Source: Apodemus sylvaticus
Lineage: Eukaryota > Chordata > Mammalia > Rodentia > Muridae
Length of the DNA stretch: 64,000 bases
Reading direction: 5' to 3'
Assembly (NCBI RefSeq): GCF_947179515.1
Contig: NC_067473.1
Coordinates: 69,839,719 to 69,903,718 of the forward strand
Numbering within the stretch: the first letter of the stretch is position 1; each line of letters opens with the position of its first letter. The position numbers and the translations under genes are program-made. The notes beneath the pieces are model-generated. The model was given only the letters and a program-made list of their open reading frames with translations. It did no database searches and was not told the DNA's origin. This document shows positions 35,706 through 48,420 of the stretch, piece by piece.

Positions 35706-36069
35706 ATAATTTTAAAAGATCTTCAGTCTGAAATAAATATTATATTATTATATAAACAAAAATATATTTGCTCATTACACAAATTATATAATGTAAAAAC
35801 CAATTAATTTAAACACAATATTTTTTTTCAGTTGATAGGAAAACATTTGACCCATAATCTCAGGGTCACTGTGCTTTTAAAATCATGATTATAGGATTTT
35901 TCAATATTTAAAATTTAAAAGTGACTATTTTCAGGAAGAGTTAATTAAATGAAGATTTTCTAAGTTTAATCTATTTATATGTGATAACATAATTTTGATT
36001 GTCATGTAACTTCTGAGTTTACTGCCCTATACTTTCTGTTTTCATAATTTGAAATATTTTCCTTATTTT

Positions 36070-36285
36070 TAAATGTGCATGTGTGTGGGCAGTGGGGTGG
36101 GGATGGAGGCTTCTGCATTTGAGTACTGGTATCTATGAAGGCCAGAAGAGGATGTAGCTTTCCCTGAAGCAGGAGTTACAGATACTTCTTTCTGTCCAAT
36201 TTGGTTTCTGGGAATCAAACCAGAACCTCACTAGGAGAGGCAAGCACTATTAACCATGCAGTCATCTCTCTTGCATTCTATTTGT
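36070..36285 (-). repeat. B3-type SINE, antisense
   Basis: GAAGGCCAGAAGAGGATGTAGC, GGAGTTACAGATACTTC, GGAATCAAACCAGAACCTCACTAGGAGAGGCAAGCACTATTAACCATGCAGTCATCTCTC is an antisense B3, head at the right. About 350 bp of AT-rich DNA with nothing recognised precedes it. Confidence 0.8.
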
Positions 36286-36324
36286 ATGAATTTTAATTGC
36301 AAAATATATTTCAGTATTTTCTTT

Positions 36325-36626
36325 TTAAAATGAATTTATTTAATTACATCCCTGATGGCAGTTTTACCTCCCTGTTCTCCTCCTAGTCTTTTCTTCACCT
36401 TGCCTTCCCCTTATTCATTCATCCTTCCTTCCTCTTCAGAAAAGGGAGTCCTCTCATGGGCATCGCTCAGCCTTGGCACATAAAGGTACAGTAAGACTGA
36501 TGCATCTTCTCCTATTGAGGCCAGACAAGACAGCCCAGCAGAGAGAAAGGGTCGCAAAAGCAAGGAAGAAAGAGAGAAGGCCCCTGCTCCCGTTGTTAGG
36601 AGTTCCACATAAAGACAAAGCTACAT
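36325..36626 (-). mobile_element. LINE-1 (Lx-type) 3' UTR, antisense, left of the solo LTR
   Basis: The 3' end (TGAATTTATTTAATTACATCCC) is at the left. ATTGAGGCCAGACAAGACAGCCCAGC, AAGGCCCCTGCTCCCGTTGTTAGGAGTTCCACA and AAGACAAAGCTAC follow. The element is interrupted at 36626 and resumes at 36984. Confidence 0.82.
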
Positions 36627-36983
36627 TGTTCCCCTCCCCAGCATTTAAGCTGGGCCTTTGTTTTTAATAGAACAATACAGTTTCCTGCTTTTACCTGAAA
36701 GCAACTGCTAGACACCACCCTGAGCTTCTGCTGATCTACCAGGCCTGCAGTTTCCTGATTCCAGCAGGCCACCTGCTGACAGTGGAGCCAAACTCCAGAT
36801 AACCTCCCCAGAGTCTGGGGGGAGGGGCTTGCCCAAGCTGTTATATGGCCTAACTTCCATTAAAAACTTCCAGACTCGACAATAAACATTGTCCTGACTT
36901 TAACTTCTTTTTGCCTTCTTCCCATGCATCTCCCGGGGTTCTTTTCCAGGTATCAGGTTCATTTGTAGCTGCTGGCAGCAACA
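36627..36983 (+). mobile_element. Solo LTR, ERVK-like, 357 bp, intact target duplication
   Basis: The insert begins TGTTCCCC and ends GCAACA, so it has TG...CA termini with inverted TGTT/AACA ends. It is flanked by the 6-bp direct repeat CTACAT (36621-36626 and 36984-36989); a 6-bp duplication is characteristic of betaretrovirus-like ERVK elements. A polyadenylation signal AATAAA (36881) and TATA-like TTATATGG (36841) support plus-strand orientation. No internal viral genes remain, so it is a product of LTR-LTR recombination. Subfamily not assigned. Confidence 0.85.
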
Positions 36984-37025
36984 CTACATAACTGGTACAT
37001 ATGTGCAGATGACCTAGGTCTATCA
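36984..37025 (-). mobile_element. LINE-1 3' UTR, antisense, right of the solo LTR
   Basis: ACATAACTGGTACATATGTGCAGATGACCTAGGTC continues the Lx sequence broken at 36626, confirming that the LTR landed inside an existing L1. Confidence 0.8.
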
Positions 37026-38641
37026 CATATTTCAGTTTTTTCAATCTGGTAACTATCACCAATCATGAACCTACTTAGGGATTTAGCACTGAAACTCTGC
37101 TTGTCTACCATGATATAAGATTTCATGTATGCTCCTGAAACATCATATTCTCAGGTCTCCAGAGCTCAAATAGAAGTAGATTTTTATTCTCTTAGAATAA
37201 ATTTGTTCCTATAAAATTTTATCTGAAATTTAAATCAGAAATTTTTGAAAACTTTTTGATAATCCTGAAAGAGTAGATATATCATTTTATCCTTTCTTGG
37301 TAACGGAAGCATGTGATCACTTTAGTGTATGGTAATTTATTTTCCTAAATAATAAATACATAAAAACACTAATTTTAAAAGGACAACAAATAGTGCCAAT
37401 TCTATAAAAACATCAGAAAATTATGACAAACATATGGCTAATATAGCACAAGAATATACAGCCAAGATATTCCCAAGAAATTATGTGAAGGAGAAATTTT
37501 TTTCAGAATATAAGTATTAATCAAGCACTGATATTTGGGAAAAATAAGGATTACAGAGTATTTGAATACTGGAGGGTTGATAAATTTTTAAACAATAACA
37601 GAAAACAAAATATTAAAATCAATAACAAAGTTGAGGTGTGTATTTTAATTCAGTGGAAAAGAAACATTTACTTTTGATGCTTTCATTTTCTCTTTCCAGC
37701 ATTTCTTTTTCTCCAGAATAGTCTCATAAAGAATTTGAATGGCTGTTATCTATAAAGGGTAACTTTCCTCCATAAGCAGCCACTGACATACTGATCTGAT
37801 CCTAAATCATTCTTTTAAATGGTTATGTAATTTTTCATCACATCTGAAGATTAAAATAGTCTGTGCATTTTTAGAAATAGGAGCTGTGAGCAGAGTTATA
37901 AAGGCAATGCAAGATCCATTGGGGAATGCCTTAGGAAGCGAATACATTTTCATGTATGAAAAGAAATGTGCAGCCATACTCTGTAAATAAAAAAATCATG
38001 ATTGTTTCTTTGGGGGATTATACTAGTCCAAAAAAAAGTCATTGGAACACATCTTTGCATGGGAAAGAGAGTGCTGCCAAATTCTGGCAGTGCTGTGACT
38101 AGTATAAAAACAAAGAGATGGTTTTCAACCCATAAATCCACTTACTATTGTCTTCATTTCATGTGTTTCCTTTAGGTTATATGTCTTTTTTTTTAAGAGT
38201 CCCTCCTTCCTCTGTTCCTCCCTTTTCTATTTTTCCTATTTCCCTATTGTCTCCCGGACTCTTTTCCTCTATTTTCCAAAATGTCATCTAATAGCAGTTT
38301 CACTTTCCAGTTCCTTCTCTTCATTAACAAGGAAATATCAAGTGACATTTTTATGACTATCCATTTATTATAAACAATTAAGTCAATCTTTATTTGAATT
38401 GATATGACCTTCTTATTATTCATACCTGTAAAAGGATGATCAACTCAGTATAAATGAGAACTTAAAGATCTTTCATGAGATGAGCCATGAAGTCAGCCAA
38501 ATTTTGTTTCCTCACTGATCTTTGGATGGAACCATCTTTCCGCTCTCTAGTGTCTAGGAAAGAAAACATAGAATAGCAGTTGATGCCTCAGATTCCAAGA
38601 GTACTTAACTTAGTTTTATTTCTAGTTTTTGATTTATCAAG
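37026..38641. other. AT-rich intergenic DNA, nothing recognised
   Basis: No repeat family or exon was identified. Confidence 0.4.
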
Positions 38642-39061
38642 TGCCCTAGTTAACTTTAACTCTTGTTGTAACATTACCTAGAGTCACCTAAGAAGGCAAT
38701 CTCTGCTAAGGATTTTCCCAGATCATAGTGGCCTGCAGGCATATTTTGGAGGGTTTTATTCATCTGTTAATTATTATAGGATATGCCTAGCAAACTTTGG
38801 GCAGCATAACCACTGCCCCCCAGACCTCCATAGTTTCCTGGGCTTCCTAAAATAATCCATCTCTCCATGAGCCTGAGACTAGGAAAGCCAGGAAGCAGCA
38901 TTCTCCCATGTTTTCTATCTCAAGTTCCTGCTTTGAGTTCCTTCCTAGACTTTTCTCAGTGATGGGCTACAACCTAGAAGTGTCAAAAGTTTCCTTCCTC
39001 CCCTAAAAAGTTTGTTTTTGTCATGGCATTTTGTCATAGCAACAGAAAGGAAATGAGAGCA
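38642..39061 (+). mobile_element. MaLR-like LTR, sense, about 420 bp
   Basis: Starts TGCCCTAGTTAACTTTAACTC, contains GAAAGCCAGGAAGCAGCATTCTCCCATG and TGAGTTCCTTCCTAGACTTTTCTCAGTGATGGGCTACAACC, and ends CATAGCAACAGAAAGGAAATGAGAGCA. Length and TG...CA ends fit a solo LTR of the same family as at 45.3 kb. Confidence 0.65.
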
Positions 39062-41195
39062 CTGGGACTTACACTGATTTTCAGCAAGTTAACCAGGCAC
39101 CTTCTCAGTTCCTCATGTTTTCATCATGGAATGAAGCAGTTCTTATGAAGGCTATGATGCAACAATGTAACAAAGACTTGAGTGGCTCCTACAAGTGACC
39201 CAGAACCCTGCTGAAAATAAACTCCTTTACTTCCTGGACCTTAGCCAGGTAGAAAAACAATTCTGAGTAGCCAAACTAAAAGTACTAATTACTATGATTT
39301 TTAATTCCAAGATGAGATGGTAATTATAGGGCGATAAAGGCACCTGGGGATTGCCTTCACTGGAATTCTGACCCTTATTCATTTCAACAGTTCTTGAAGT
39401 AATAATCACTGCACTGAGCACAAGAATCTACCCTCCAAGACATTTATGCTTGAATTCTTTATTTCCATCATTTTAAGTTCAAAATAGTTCACAGAAAAAA
39501 ATGGTTTTGGAGGTTCATAAGGAAATTAATATTTAATTAAACAGCTCCTGACATCAGAGTGATGAGACAAGCCCAAATGTTTAATGCCATTATAGCATCC
39601 AACTTTTCTTACCCTAATATCTCTCTCTCTCTCTCTCTCTCTCTCCCCCACCTCCGCTTAGAATTTTTAAGAACAAACCTTCTGACATGCTGTCTTTACT
39701 ATATAGTGAAAATGTAAATGTAATTCAACAGTATGCTTAAATTAAAAAATATTCATTTCTCCATCTAATACTTGGTATAGAGAACATAAAATTAAATATT
39801 CTGACTCTAATGAACCTGTAGTCACTGAGAGCATTTGAAGTCACAGGCAGTTGAGGCACCTCTACTAGCAAAGTAGAAAATGGGTCATTTAAATTCTATG
39901 ACTATCAGTTCTATAATTTTCTCAAATCATGGGTAATAATAAAGTTTTGTAGCTGTAAACATGATCAGAATTTATATTTGCAACATATATTTATACCATA
40001 AATGTATATTTAGTTAATTCATATCTGAATACCATTCAAATAATTCTTTGAATTTATCTTAAAACAAATTTGGACATAAAAATCAGTTACTATCAACCAT
40101 GCAATGAGTAATACAGAATAATGGGAAGTTCATACTACATAAGTATAGATATATTTTTCCATTTTTGAACAATAGTGATCACTCTACCTTTCTCAATGCA
40201 TCCATTATATTTGGAAATATTTTCTCAAAGTATAATACACCTATATGAACTAAAACTCAGTCTAATGTTACAGCTTGATTAAACATCACTGTGTGATGAA
40301 CTCAGAAAGACATTGTTAAGAAACCTTGAAGAAAAAAATGGCTGATAGATTAATTCTGAAGAAGGGTAAATATCTTAAAATTCTTGGCTTTGCTTTTGAG
40401 ATGTGTTCTGTAAAGGAATCTTGTCTGTAACTGGAGTTTTAGCATGCACTCTGGAAACTGCACATGAACTAACCTCATTTCCATATTTCTATACTAGCAA
40501 TCTGATGAAATCTATAATACAGAGTAGCTTCATTGCACACTTAACCAAATATGACCTATTGCAGCAAAAGTAATAGAGGCCCCGACCACAGATGTTTTGC
40601 CTGACTACTCACCTAAGTGACATGGCTTCGCTCATGTTGCATTTGATTCTCATTCATATACATCAAGAGAAACACAAAGACTGGGAAAGAAACTGATTTA
40701 AGAATCAGGATTGGACTTGGTTAATTCTTTACCTTAAATTTCGTGTCTGCATTGAATTTATTTATTCCCTATCTTAAGATTGCAAGATTCCAGTAACAAA
40801 GCATGACAGGCTAGATGGTTTAGTATACACAAAAAAGTGCTATTATAATTTTGTGATTTTGAAATTAATCCCAGGGTTAGAAATCAAGAACAGGTAGGTT
40901 TCCCCCTCAAAGATGACTCTTCCCACACCAGAGTTGCTTTTCTTTTTTTTTCACACCTATTCCCTCTGGATCGTTTTGTGTCCAAGTTTTTTTTTTTTTT
41001 TCCATTCCTGAGGACATTAGATATCTAGGATTAGAGGCCACCTTAACTCATTTAAAGACAATTATTCCTTCAAGGTGCCTGTTTCATATTCCTTCCTATA
41101 TTTTCTTAACTGTTAGGCTTTCAATGTGTGTATTTTGAGGGTTTGTTTAAAGTCCCTCTTTAACAGAAGCATACAGGACATCTTCGAAAATAGTT
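39062..41195. other. Intergenic DNA with a short (CT)n tract
   Basis: Contains a (CT)n run at 39621-39645. Otherwise nothing recognised. Confidence 0.45.
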
Positions 41196-41199
41196 CAGT

Positions 41200-41530
41200 A
41201 GACGAACTCATTTCCATGTTCAAATGACTGAGTTTGATCATTAGCACCTATGTAAAAAAGCCCACATATCATTACGCAAGTTTATAAGAACTAATTCAGG
41301 CTTTAGGGCACCTGCTTGCACCCCTGTGAAGGCAAACATGGGAAGATGCATGGGTCTCACTGGACATCACACAATACTAGGTGAGTCTCCGGCCAGGTGG
41401 ATAATAGCTGATGAATGACTCTAAAGGCTGTTCTTTGACCCCGACATGCCCAAAGATGCTCATATACCTGGGCAAACCTGTACCAGCACATATAAACACG
41501 TGAATGTGCACAATCTTGTCCTCACATGTG
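41200..41530 (+). repeat. B4-type SINE, degenerate
   Basis: GAGTTTGATCATTAGCACCTATG is the tRNA-like part; ACTAGGTGAGTCTCCGGCC and AGCTGATGAATGACTCTAAAGGCTGTTCTTTGACC resemble the B4 tail, followed by CACATATAAACACG. Boundaries approximate. Confidence 0.5.
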
Positions 41531-41689
41531 TAACTTCATGGCTTGTTTTTTTCCAGAACACCACTGGAAATCTCTATACATATTTTAAAATACACAATAT
41601 GTTTTTTTTTTTACAGTATAGGTACTATTCTATGCATAAAACTTATACATTTTTTTTTCTAAATGAGTTACTTTGACCATGAAATGCTC

Positions 41690-42037
41690 CCCCATTTCCC
41701 ATCTTTCCCTGCCTTGATAAATGACAGCTTAAGCTTAACTTCTAAGAGATAACTGGTATCTATACATTATGCATAGTACTGAGCCTCACAACAGTATATT
41801 GTGCATTTCCTCCATTTTCCACCCCTTAAGCTAGCTTTTTTTGCTTCTGCCAATATCCCTTCCACTTTCAAGGCATCTTAGTAAAAATGTCTTTATGCAT
41901 CTATATAAAATCTAGTAGCAGAATGTGAAATTTACCTTTGATCCTGACTTTTTTAATTTAATCAGAATATTTCAAGTTACATCAGTTTTCTAGCCAACGA
42001 CATATTGTAACATCTTTTAGCTGAATATATCTTCAAT

Positions 42038-42083
<46 letters not shown>

Positions 42084-43030
42084 TGAATTTTCTATATTCA
42101 TTTTTTTCTGTCTGGGTTTTTTGATCCATTGTACAATAAACACAGATAAGCAGGTGCCTTTTTTTTTAAATAATGACTTAAATTTGGGGATATTAACCAA
42201 TAAGTGATTAATATGTCATTTTGTCTTTCTAGTTTTTGAGTACTCTCTCAAATGATAGTTTTAGTTTCATAACTTGTTTGCATACCTAGAACAACCAGCA
42301 AATATTCATTTTTCTAAGAGCCTTCCTAGAATTTATTATTTACTGATTTGTTTTCTTCCATTATTACAGTCTTTCTGGCTGGGTCAGATTGAATTAATTT
42401 AGTTTTGCATTGCATTTCTAAGATAGTAAATGCTTTTGAACACCTTTTTTACACTAAGTGTCCAATGAACTTCACCTTTTAACAAGAATCTGTTCATTTT
42501 CTTATTGCATTTATTTATTTATTGGATTGTTTGGAATTTTAAAACCCTGTTTGGCTCTTCTCAGGGGTGAGATTATGTATCATTATGCCAGTTCCAGGTA
42601 TATTTCACTTAACATTCTTTTTTTGAACAAAGCTCACACCAAATCCCACAATCATTTATATCATTTGAGCAGTGAACCAGCATCACTTTTGCTCTTCCCT
42701 TACTAATCCAGGACATCTATCATTATTTAATAGAAGCCATCCTAGTATATGTAAGGTGATACTTTATTGTGACTTCATTTGCTTTACTCTGAAGATCAGT
42801 AACAATCAAAATCTGTGTTCATTTTATTTATGAATTCTTATTGGTCTTTTGAGACATATATGTTAATATTTCTTTTCAATTTTAGAAGCAAATTGTTATG
42901 TTACTAATGAGCTAATTTCTTATATATTTGAGATACTATGTGTATTGTTTGCATATATATGATATATATGTACATATGGGATATATATATCCATTCAGTA
43001 TGTAGGTAGTCTATTTATTTTTAATATTTG
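41690..43030 (-). mobile_element. Old LINE-1 ORF2 remnants, antisense (probably two copies)
   Basis: Antisense ORF2 landmarks of mammalian L1 occur: TTGAATTTTCTATATTCATTTTTTTCTGTC, ATTGTACAATAAACACAGATAAGCAGGTGCC, TTTTGCATTGCATTTCTAAGATAGTAAATGC and GTTCATTTTCTTATTGC. A second series starting near 42545 (CCAGGTATATTTCACTTAACATTC) with GAAGCCATCCTAGTATATGTAAGGTGATAC at 42735 indicates another copy or an internal jump. Highly diverged. Confidence 0.6.
42038..42083. repeat. (TA)n microsatellite
   Basis: About 22 TA units with one G interruption, within the old L1. Confidence 0.96.
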
Positions 43031-44415
43031 TTCCCTTAGCTTAAAGCTTCTATTGCTATCTTCACACACTTAGGTATAAAGGGAGATGAAAATTTAAGGG
43101 CTTAACACACATATTTTTTCTATTGATAAACTTTTGTATGAATTCAATAATTATGAGAGTGCTTTTAAGTAGTTTGTAAGAAGAAAATTCATAAAACATG
43201 GGATAATAAATGATGCTGCACTAACTGTGGTTGAGTAGATCTCAATATAGAATATTTATTATTGTTTCATTTGTATTACAGAGAAGGATGTGGGGTTTTT
43301 ATTTCTATACCCTTTCCATATACCTGACTGCAATCTCTGCAAATTCTGCTCCATTTCCTCCCCTTAAAATCCCAAACCCTAGGGCCTGCTAAGATTCTAT
43401 TCTTCTGTCTATCTTCTTTTCACTGTTTATGCTCTTCTCCTGCAATTACCACTGTCTTTTTATCCCTGATCCATAGCTCAATTTTAGACTCATTTGGATA
43501 GCTGCACATCTTACTTCCAAAGCTAAGGATGCCAGACTTCTCTTAAAAAGAATACGGAGCTTTAATAGAAATCTTCTTCTTAACTTTATTTCAGTAACTG
43601 ATATCAAGATACGCTTGCTAACCAAATGCAAAATTTAATATACATGTATACAAAGTAAGCACACTTGATAGTCTTCATTCCTGTTTAATCTCACTGCATG
43701 TTTGAAACACTACCACCCAAGTTTGACCCAAAGAATCTATGTTTCTCCATCTCTACTACTGATTAGAAAGAGAGCATTTCAAGTCAAAATTTATCTCTGG
43801 CCTAGTTAACAGACTCCCAATTTATTTAGGCCTATCGAGTTTTGACATGCTATATGGCTTCTATGTACTCTAAAACTTCAAAATCTGCAGCTTATTTGGA
43901 TGGTTTCTGGCTTCTACACAGAGGAGCTTTGGGATCATATTCACAAAGTTCACCCTCACATATATTACAGTTTCTCCCTAGAAGTCATCATGATTTGCCT
44001 ATTTCTTGTTCTTACATTAGCCTGAGAATCACTTTCATGTATTTGTATTAATCAGTCTATGAAAGCCCTCTACAGTCTTTCAATCTCTAATACATTCTTT
44101 AATAATTTGAAGTTTTGATATATTTCTCCCTATCTCATTATCATGTAAGCCTTAGTAGACCAGAATTTTATTAAGTGTGCCCATTGCTCTACACAGATTT
44201 ATAAAATACGTTCTACTATGGGGTAAGTCGCTAACTTCGCATAGAACCAAATATATGAATACAAATTATTTATATCATTTAAGCAATATTTAATTTTCTT
44301 ACTCTCAGAAAGTCAGTGAAAATGTAATACTACTTAAAGAAAGAAACCATGTTGATCTACAGAAATGTGATGTACTCTGTGACACTATTAAGAATATAAT
44401 TTGTTGAAAACTTTA
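43031..44415. other. Intergenic DNA, nothing firmly recognised
   Basis: 43300-43450 is pyrimidine-rich and could be a worn antisense L1 3' end, but this was not firm enough to call. Confidence 0.35.
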
Positions 44416-44419
44416 AAAA

Positions 44420-44582
44420 TGGGCTAGTGAGATGATTCAGTGTGTACAAGTCTGATGACCTGAATCCTGTCCCAGTGATCCATGGTGGAATGAAAACAAC
44501 TGCTGAATGTTGCTCTATGATTTCTATTTAGCAGCTGTAACAGGAACACAAATACAACTTATCTCCCTCAGCACATGCGTGC
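44420..44582 (+). repeat. tRNA-derived SINE, degenerate
   Basis: GGGCTAGTGAGATGATTCAGTG (head) and TCTGATGACCTGAATCCTGTCCCAG (B box region) identify the family; the 3' part runs into a compound microsatellite. Confidence 0.7.
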
Positions 44583-44611
44583 ACACACAGACACAGGCAC
44601 AGACACACACA

Positions 44612-44652
<41 letters not shown>
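44583..44652 (+). repeat. Compound (CA)n(GA)n microsatellite on a SINE tail
   Basis: CA units with CAGA interruptions, then pure CA (44603-44628), then GA (44629-44652). Confidence 0.96.
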
Positions 44653-45348
44653 GACATACAAGTGACAATGTAATAATTTTTAGACCACTTACCTTTCAGT
44701 GAGTTCAATTATAATGATCTTCTTACATGTGCCATGTTACAAGTACCTTGAATGTGAAATGATAATCTGAATTAGAAATTAATATTTCAAGACACAGCTT
44801 TTAACCATGCATCATGCTTTGCTGACATTATTATGCTTCTTATTCTTTTTATTCTTCTTATTAATAATTATTATATGTTTTTCTAAAGTGAGAAATGGAG
44901 TGCTGTGATCTTCTTATCTAAATATCTTATATTGTGATAAATTCCTGCATAGTGGAGGAAGACCAAGTTTAACTAACTACTCAGATATAGTCTTAAGTAA
45001 TAAGCCAGAAAACACCTATTTTCAATTACCCTGTGTATATTTTTCATTATTAAAGGAATAAGAATTTCCTCCTGTCTCTCTTCCTCCTTTTTCAGCTCTT
45101 CGATACTTTTTCTCTCTCTCTAATAATTCATAATTGTTAAATAACTCTTATAACAGGTTCCTTCCTGGACATTAAGCAGAATAAAATTTTGTGTGTTATT
45201 CTCTTCACTAAGGGTAGGGATGTCTGATTAAAGTCTGGAATTTTAATGTTGATGCATGAAATATCATTCATACTTCTAAATTTGTATTTTGAAGATAGTT
45301 ACAGCTTGTCAAAAATTGTCCCTCCAACCAAAATAAGTTAAGGGGCAG

Positions 45349-45749
45349 TGTCTTAGTCAGGGTTTCTATTCCTGCACAAAGATCATGACCAAGAAGCAAG
45401 TTGGGGAGGAAAGGGTGTATTCAGCTTACACCTTCCACATTAATGTTGATCACCAAAGGAAGTCAGGACTGGAGCTCAAACAGGTCAGGAAGCAGAAGCT
45501 GATGCAGAGGCCATGGAGGGATATTTCTTATTGGCTTGCTTCCCCTGCCTTGCTCAGCTTGCACTCTTGTAGAAGCCAAGAATACCAGCCCAGGAATGGT
45601 ACCACCCACAATGGGTCCTCCCCCCTTGAGCACTAATTGAGAAAATGCCTTACAGCTGGATTTCATGGAGGCATTTCCTCAACTGAAACTCCTTTCTCTG
45701 TGGTAACTCCAGCCTGTGTCAAGTTGAAACACAAAACCAGCCAGTTACA
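45349..45749 (-). mobile_element. MaLR-like solo LTR, antisense, about 401 bp
   Basis: The plus strand reads TGTCTTAGTCAGGGTTTCTATTCC at the left and GTGTCAAGTTGAAACACAAAACCAGCCAGTTACA at the right, giving TG...CA termini. It is the best-preserved copy of this family in the window. A clear 5-bp target duplication was not found. The open frames on both strands inside it are by-products. Confidence 0.75.
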
Positions 45750-47895
45750 GGGGGTAACTCATTAGTATGAATTTTGTTTCTCAGCTAGAAACAATATTGA
45801 GTGGCACTTGGATCATTATCCATCCATCCTTATCAGTGAGATAATACAGTAATTTCAATATACCCTAGTTTTCATTGATTGGGTAACTGTGGAGCTATGC
45901 TAAAGTAAGTAGATCATCTGGACATGCTTTGAAGATGGTATTTTGCCCTCAGACTTCCCTCTCTCCTTCTCTGTTTCCTGGCTACCATGTGTTGAATATC
46001 TTCCATGTATCACCTTTCTTCTACATAACATATTGCCTAGACAAACAGTGCGGCCAAACATGATCAGATGATTCTGAAAATGTGAACCAGAACAAATCTT
46101 TCTCCAAATAAATTGGATTTTCTCAAACATTTTCACAACCACAATGAGCTTGATTTTGACAGAAACAGTGTACTTAGAATTTTGCTGAACTCTAAGAGGT
46201 ACAATTGTGTGAATCTAGGAAATTAAAATTCTTTAAGTCTAGTTTAGTAGTAGAATATCTGTGTTTGTAGGAATCCAGACTTGATGTGTGCTGCTTTAAT
46301 TTTTATGTAACTTTTGTCTTCTCAGGTCATATATCAGATATTTAATAAAGAGTAAGATGCTGTGCAATGGATAAAGAATGAAAGGCATGGCTACTGTCTG
46401 CACTGTGGTGTAGATGACAGGAGTAGGAGGAAGCAGGAAAATGCATGTAAGGATGGGTCCTTGGTGACACCTTTGAGAGATTAGTTGGCATCTCATTGAA
46501 TTTCAGTTGAATTTTCTTCATTTATTTATTCCTCTTCTAGAACAATCACCAGAGGTGGCTATGCAGGCAAATTTGAGCTTTAGGGAAAATTGTTTATCTT
46601 AGAGCAAAGTTTCTGTATTTTTTCTTATGCTAAGAACTCACATACCAAAATGTCATTGGATTTCATTGGTTAATAACATTGAGGGGATTCTTACTTAGCA
46701 TTTTGATCATCAATGGAAATTAAGGAATAATGGTTTAGGTTAAGAACTATGTTTCAATCAATCAAGACTATTTTATTGAATGTCTTTAAATATAAGCTCA
46801 ATTCATCCCCTTCCCAATCCGCCTTTCTCAGCCTCTGGTGGAATTCAAGCAATAGAGTATATTACAACTGAGAAAGGAATGGCTCCCTTGAGCCCATCTT
46901 TTCCTTACTCACTCCAGTGTTGAAGTGAGTAACACCTCCTCAGAACACGAATTTAAAAAGTGATATGAAGAAAGCTTTTTCACACTGACACTGTGGATAA
47001 TATAAATTGTAAAAATGGCCATTGTCATATTTCAAATGTGCTAAAAGCAGATGATGACAGGTTTAGCTTTCAAATTATACAATAGCGAAATGCATGTTGC
47101 CTGCTGAACTTTAGCAGAGTGTTAGCATTGATTGATTACTAGCTAAATAGGGAACATACTGGCAGAGTACATTTTAATAGGTAAACTTAGTTAAAGTATA
47201 GCATATTACTATATTATATATAAAATTAGAAGCATAGTATTGCAAGAGTTCAATACCTGTGAATTATATCTATTTACTCTCATATAAATTCATACTTCAA
47301 TTAATTCATGAATTTAAGTACTGAAAACTTATTTCCAAACTTTCTGATATAGAAACCTCTTAAAATAATGTATTCTTGACTGGGAATTGCAAGATAAGGG
47401 AAGAAATGATCTAGATACTTTTAAGAAAAGATGATGTCAACATGTCAGACTACAACCTTTATAACAAAGTGTAATTTATAAACTCTAGCAGCTGAAACAA
47501 ACTGTTAATGAACATCATCTTCTGTTGCCTTCTATAGAATTTATATACATTAAAACTACTAAGGCTAAAATGTAAGTGGTTGAGTTAAAAGTAGGAGAGA
47601 GAGAGGAAGAGAGATGAAGTTTTGCCATTTAATGTAAAGGCAGAGCTGGAGAGAAGGGTTTATATAGATTGAGCACTCACAAAAACCTAAATCTTTCAAG
47701 AGATCACTGAAGAATGAACAATAAATGCTTATAGTTTGCAACCCATATATTTTGGGTTGTTCATTATACTATGCCAACCAACCCAGACCAAATCCTTATC
47801 TTCCACAGGAATGTGTAGACAAATTTTAAGTTAGTAGCATTGCTGCTTTGGCAAGGGATCACACCAAAATTTTTTCTATGTCTGTAGATCCAGCT
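45750..47895. other. 2.1-kb repeat-poor AT-rich stretch
   Basis: No rodent repeat recognised and no coding exon supported; an AGAGAGAGAGGAAGAGAGATG patch lies near 47595. Confidence 0.45.
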
Positions 47896-47899
47896 GTAA

Positions 47900-48070
47900 T
47901 AGAGATATACCCTTAATCCCAGGAGACAGAAGCAAGCACATCACTGAGACCAAGGTCAGTCCAATACAGAGCAAATTTCAGGTAAAGAAAAGCTCAGGCC
48001 AAGGTGTGGTGGCGCTCACCATTATTCACAGAACTCAGGAGACAGAGGTGTGCAGCTCTGAGTTTCTTTA
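47900..48070 (+). repeat. Two adjacent B1-related SINE fragments
   Basis: CCCTTAATCCCAGGAGACAGAAGCAAGCACATCACTGAGACCAAGGTCAG (47910-47960) is a B1 body. A second B1 5' part begins GGCCAAGGTGTGGTGGCGCTCACC at about 47997 and runs to CAGCTCTGAGTTTC. The tandem arrangement suggests a B1 dimer or part of a composite repeat. Confidence 0.7.
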
Positions 48071-48420
48071 GTCAGTTGAGTTCAAGTCAATCAGTTAGGT
48101 ACAGTTCAGGCTTAAGAAGTTGGGAGTCAGTGCTTTGGGCTTGAGTTTGGGCAGTTCAATGCAAGTCAGCAGAGACAGTTGAAGCCAAAGAATAAGGAAT
48201 CGCATAATTGGAACAGATTACTAGAACTTGAGGTTAAGCAGAGCAAAAGATCAGAAACTGAGACCAGACTGTTTCAGTCACTAAGTTTTGAGAGGAATTT
48301 GAGACAGAACATCTGACTTGAACCTGCCAGCCATAATTCAGAAAGCCCTAGAGAGGGTGAGTTTAATCAGCACTAAGCCTTGGAGATGACAATTACATCA
48401 GGGAAATAAAGGTTACTTTT
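48070..48420 (+). repeat. Composite rodent repeat (RMER1-like), tentative
   Basis: AGTCAGTTGAGTTCAAGTCAATCAGTTAGG, AGTTCAGGCTTAAGAAGTTGGGAGTCAG and AGCAGAGACAGTTGAAG form the irregular GTTCAG-rich texture I associate with RMER1-type repeats, which carry B1-like sequence. Assignment from memory only. Confidence 0.35.
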
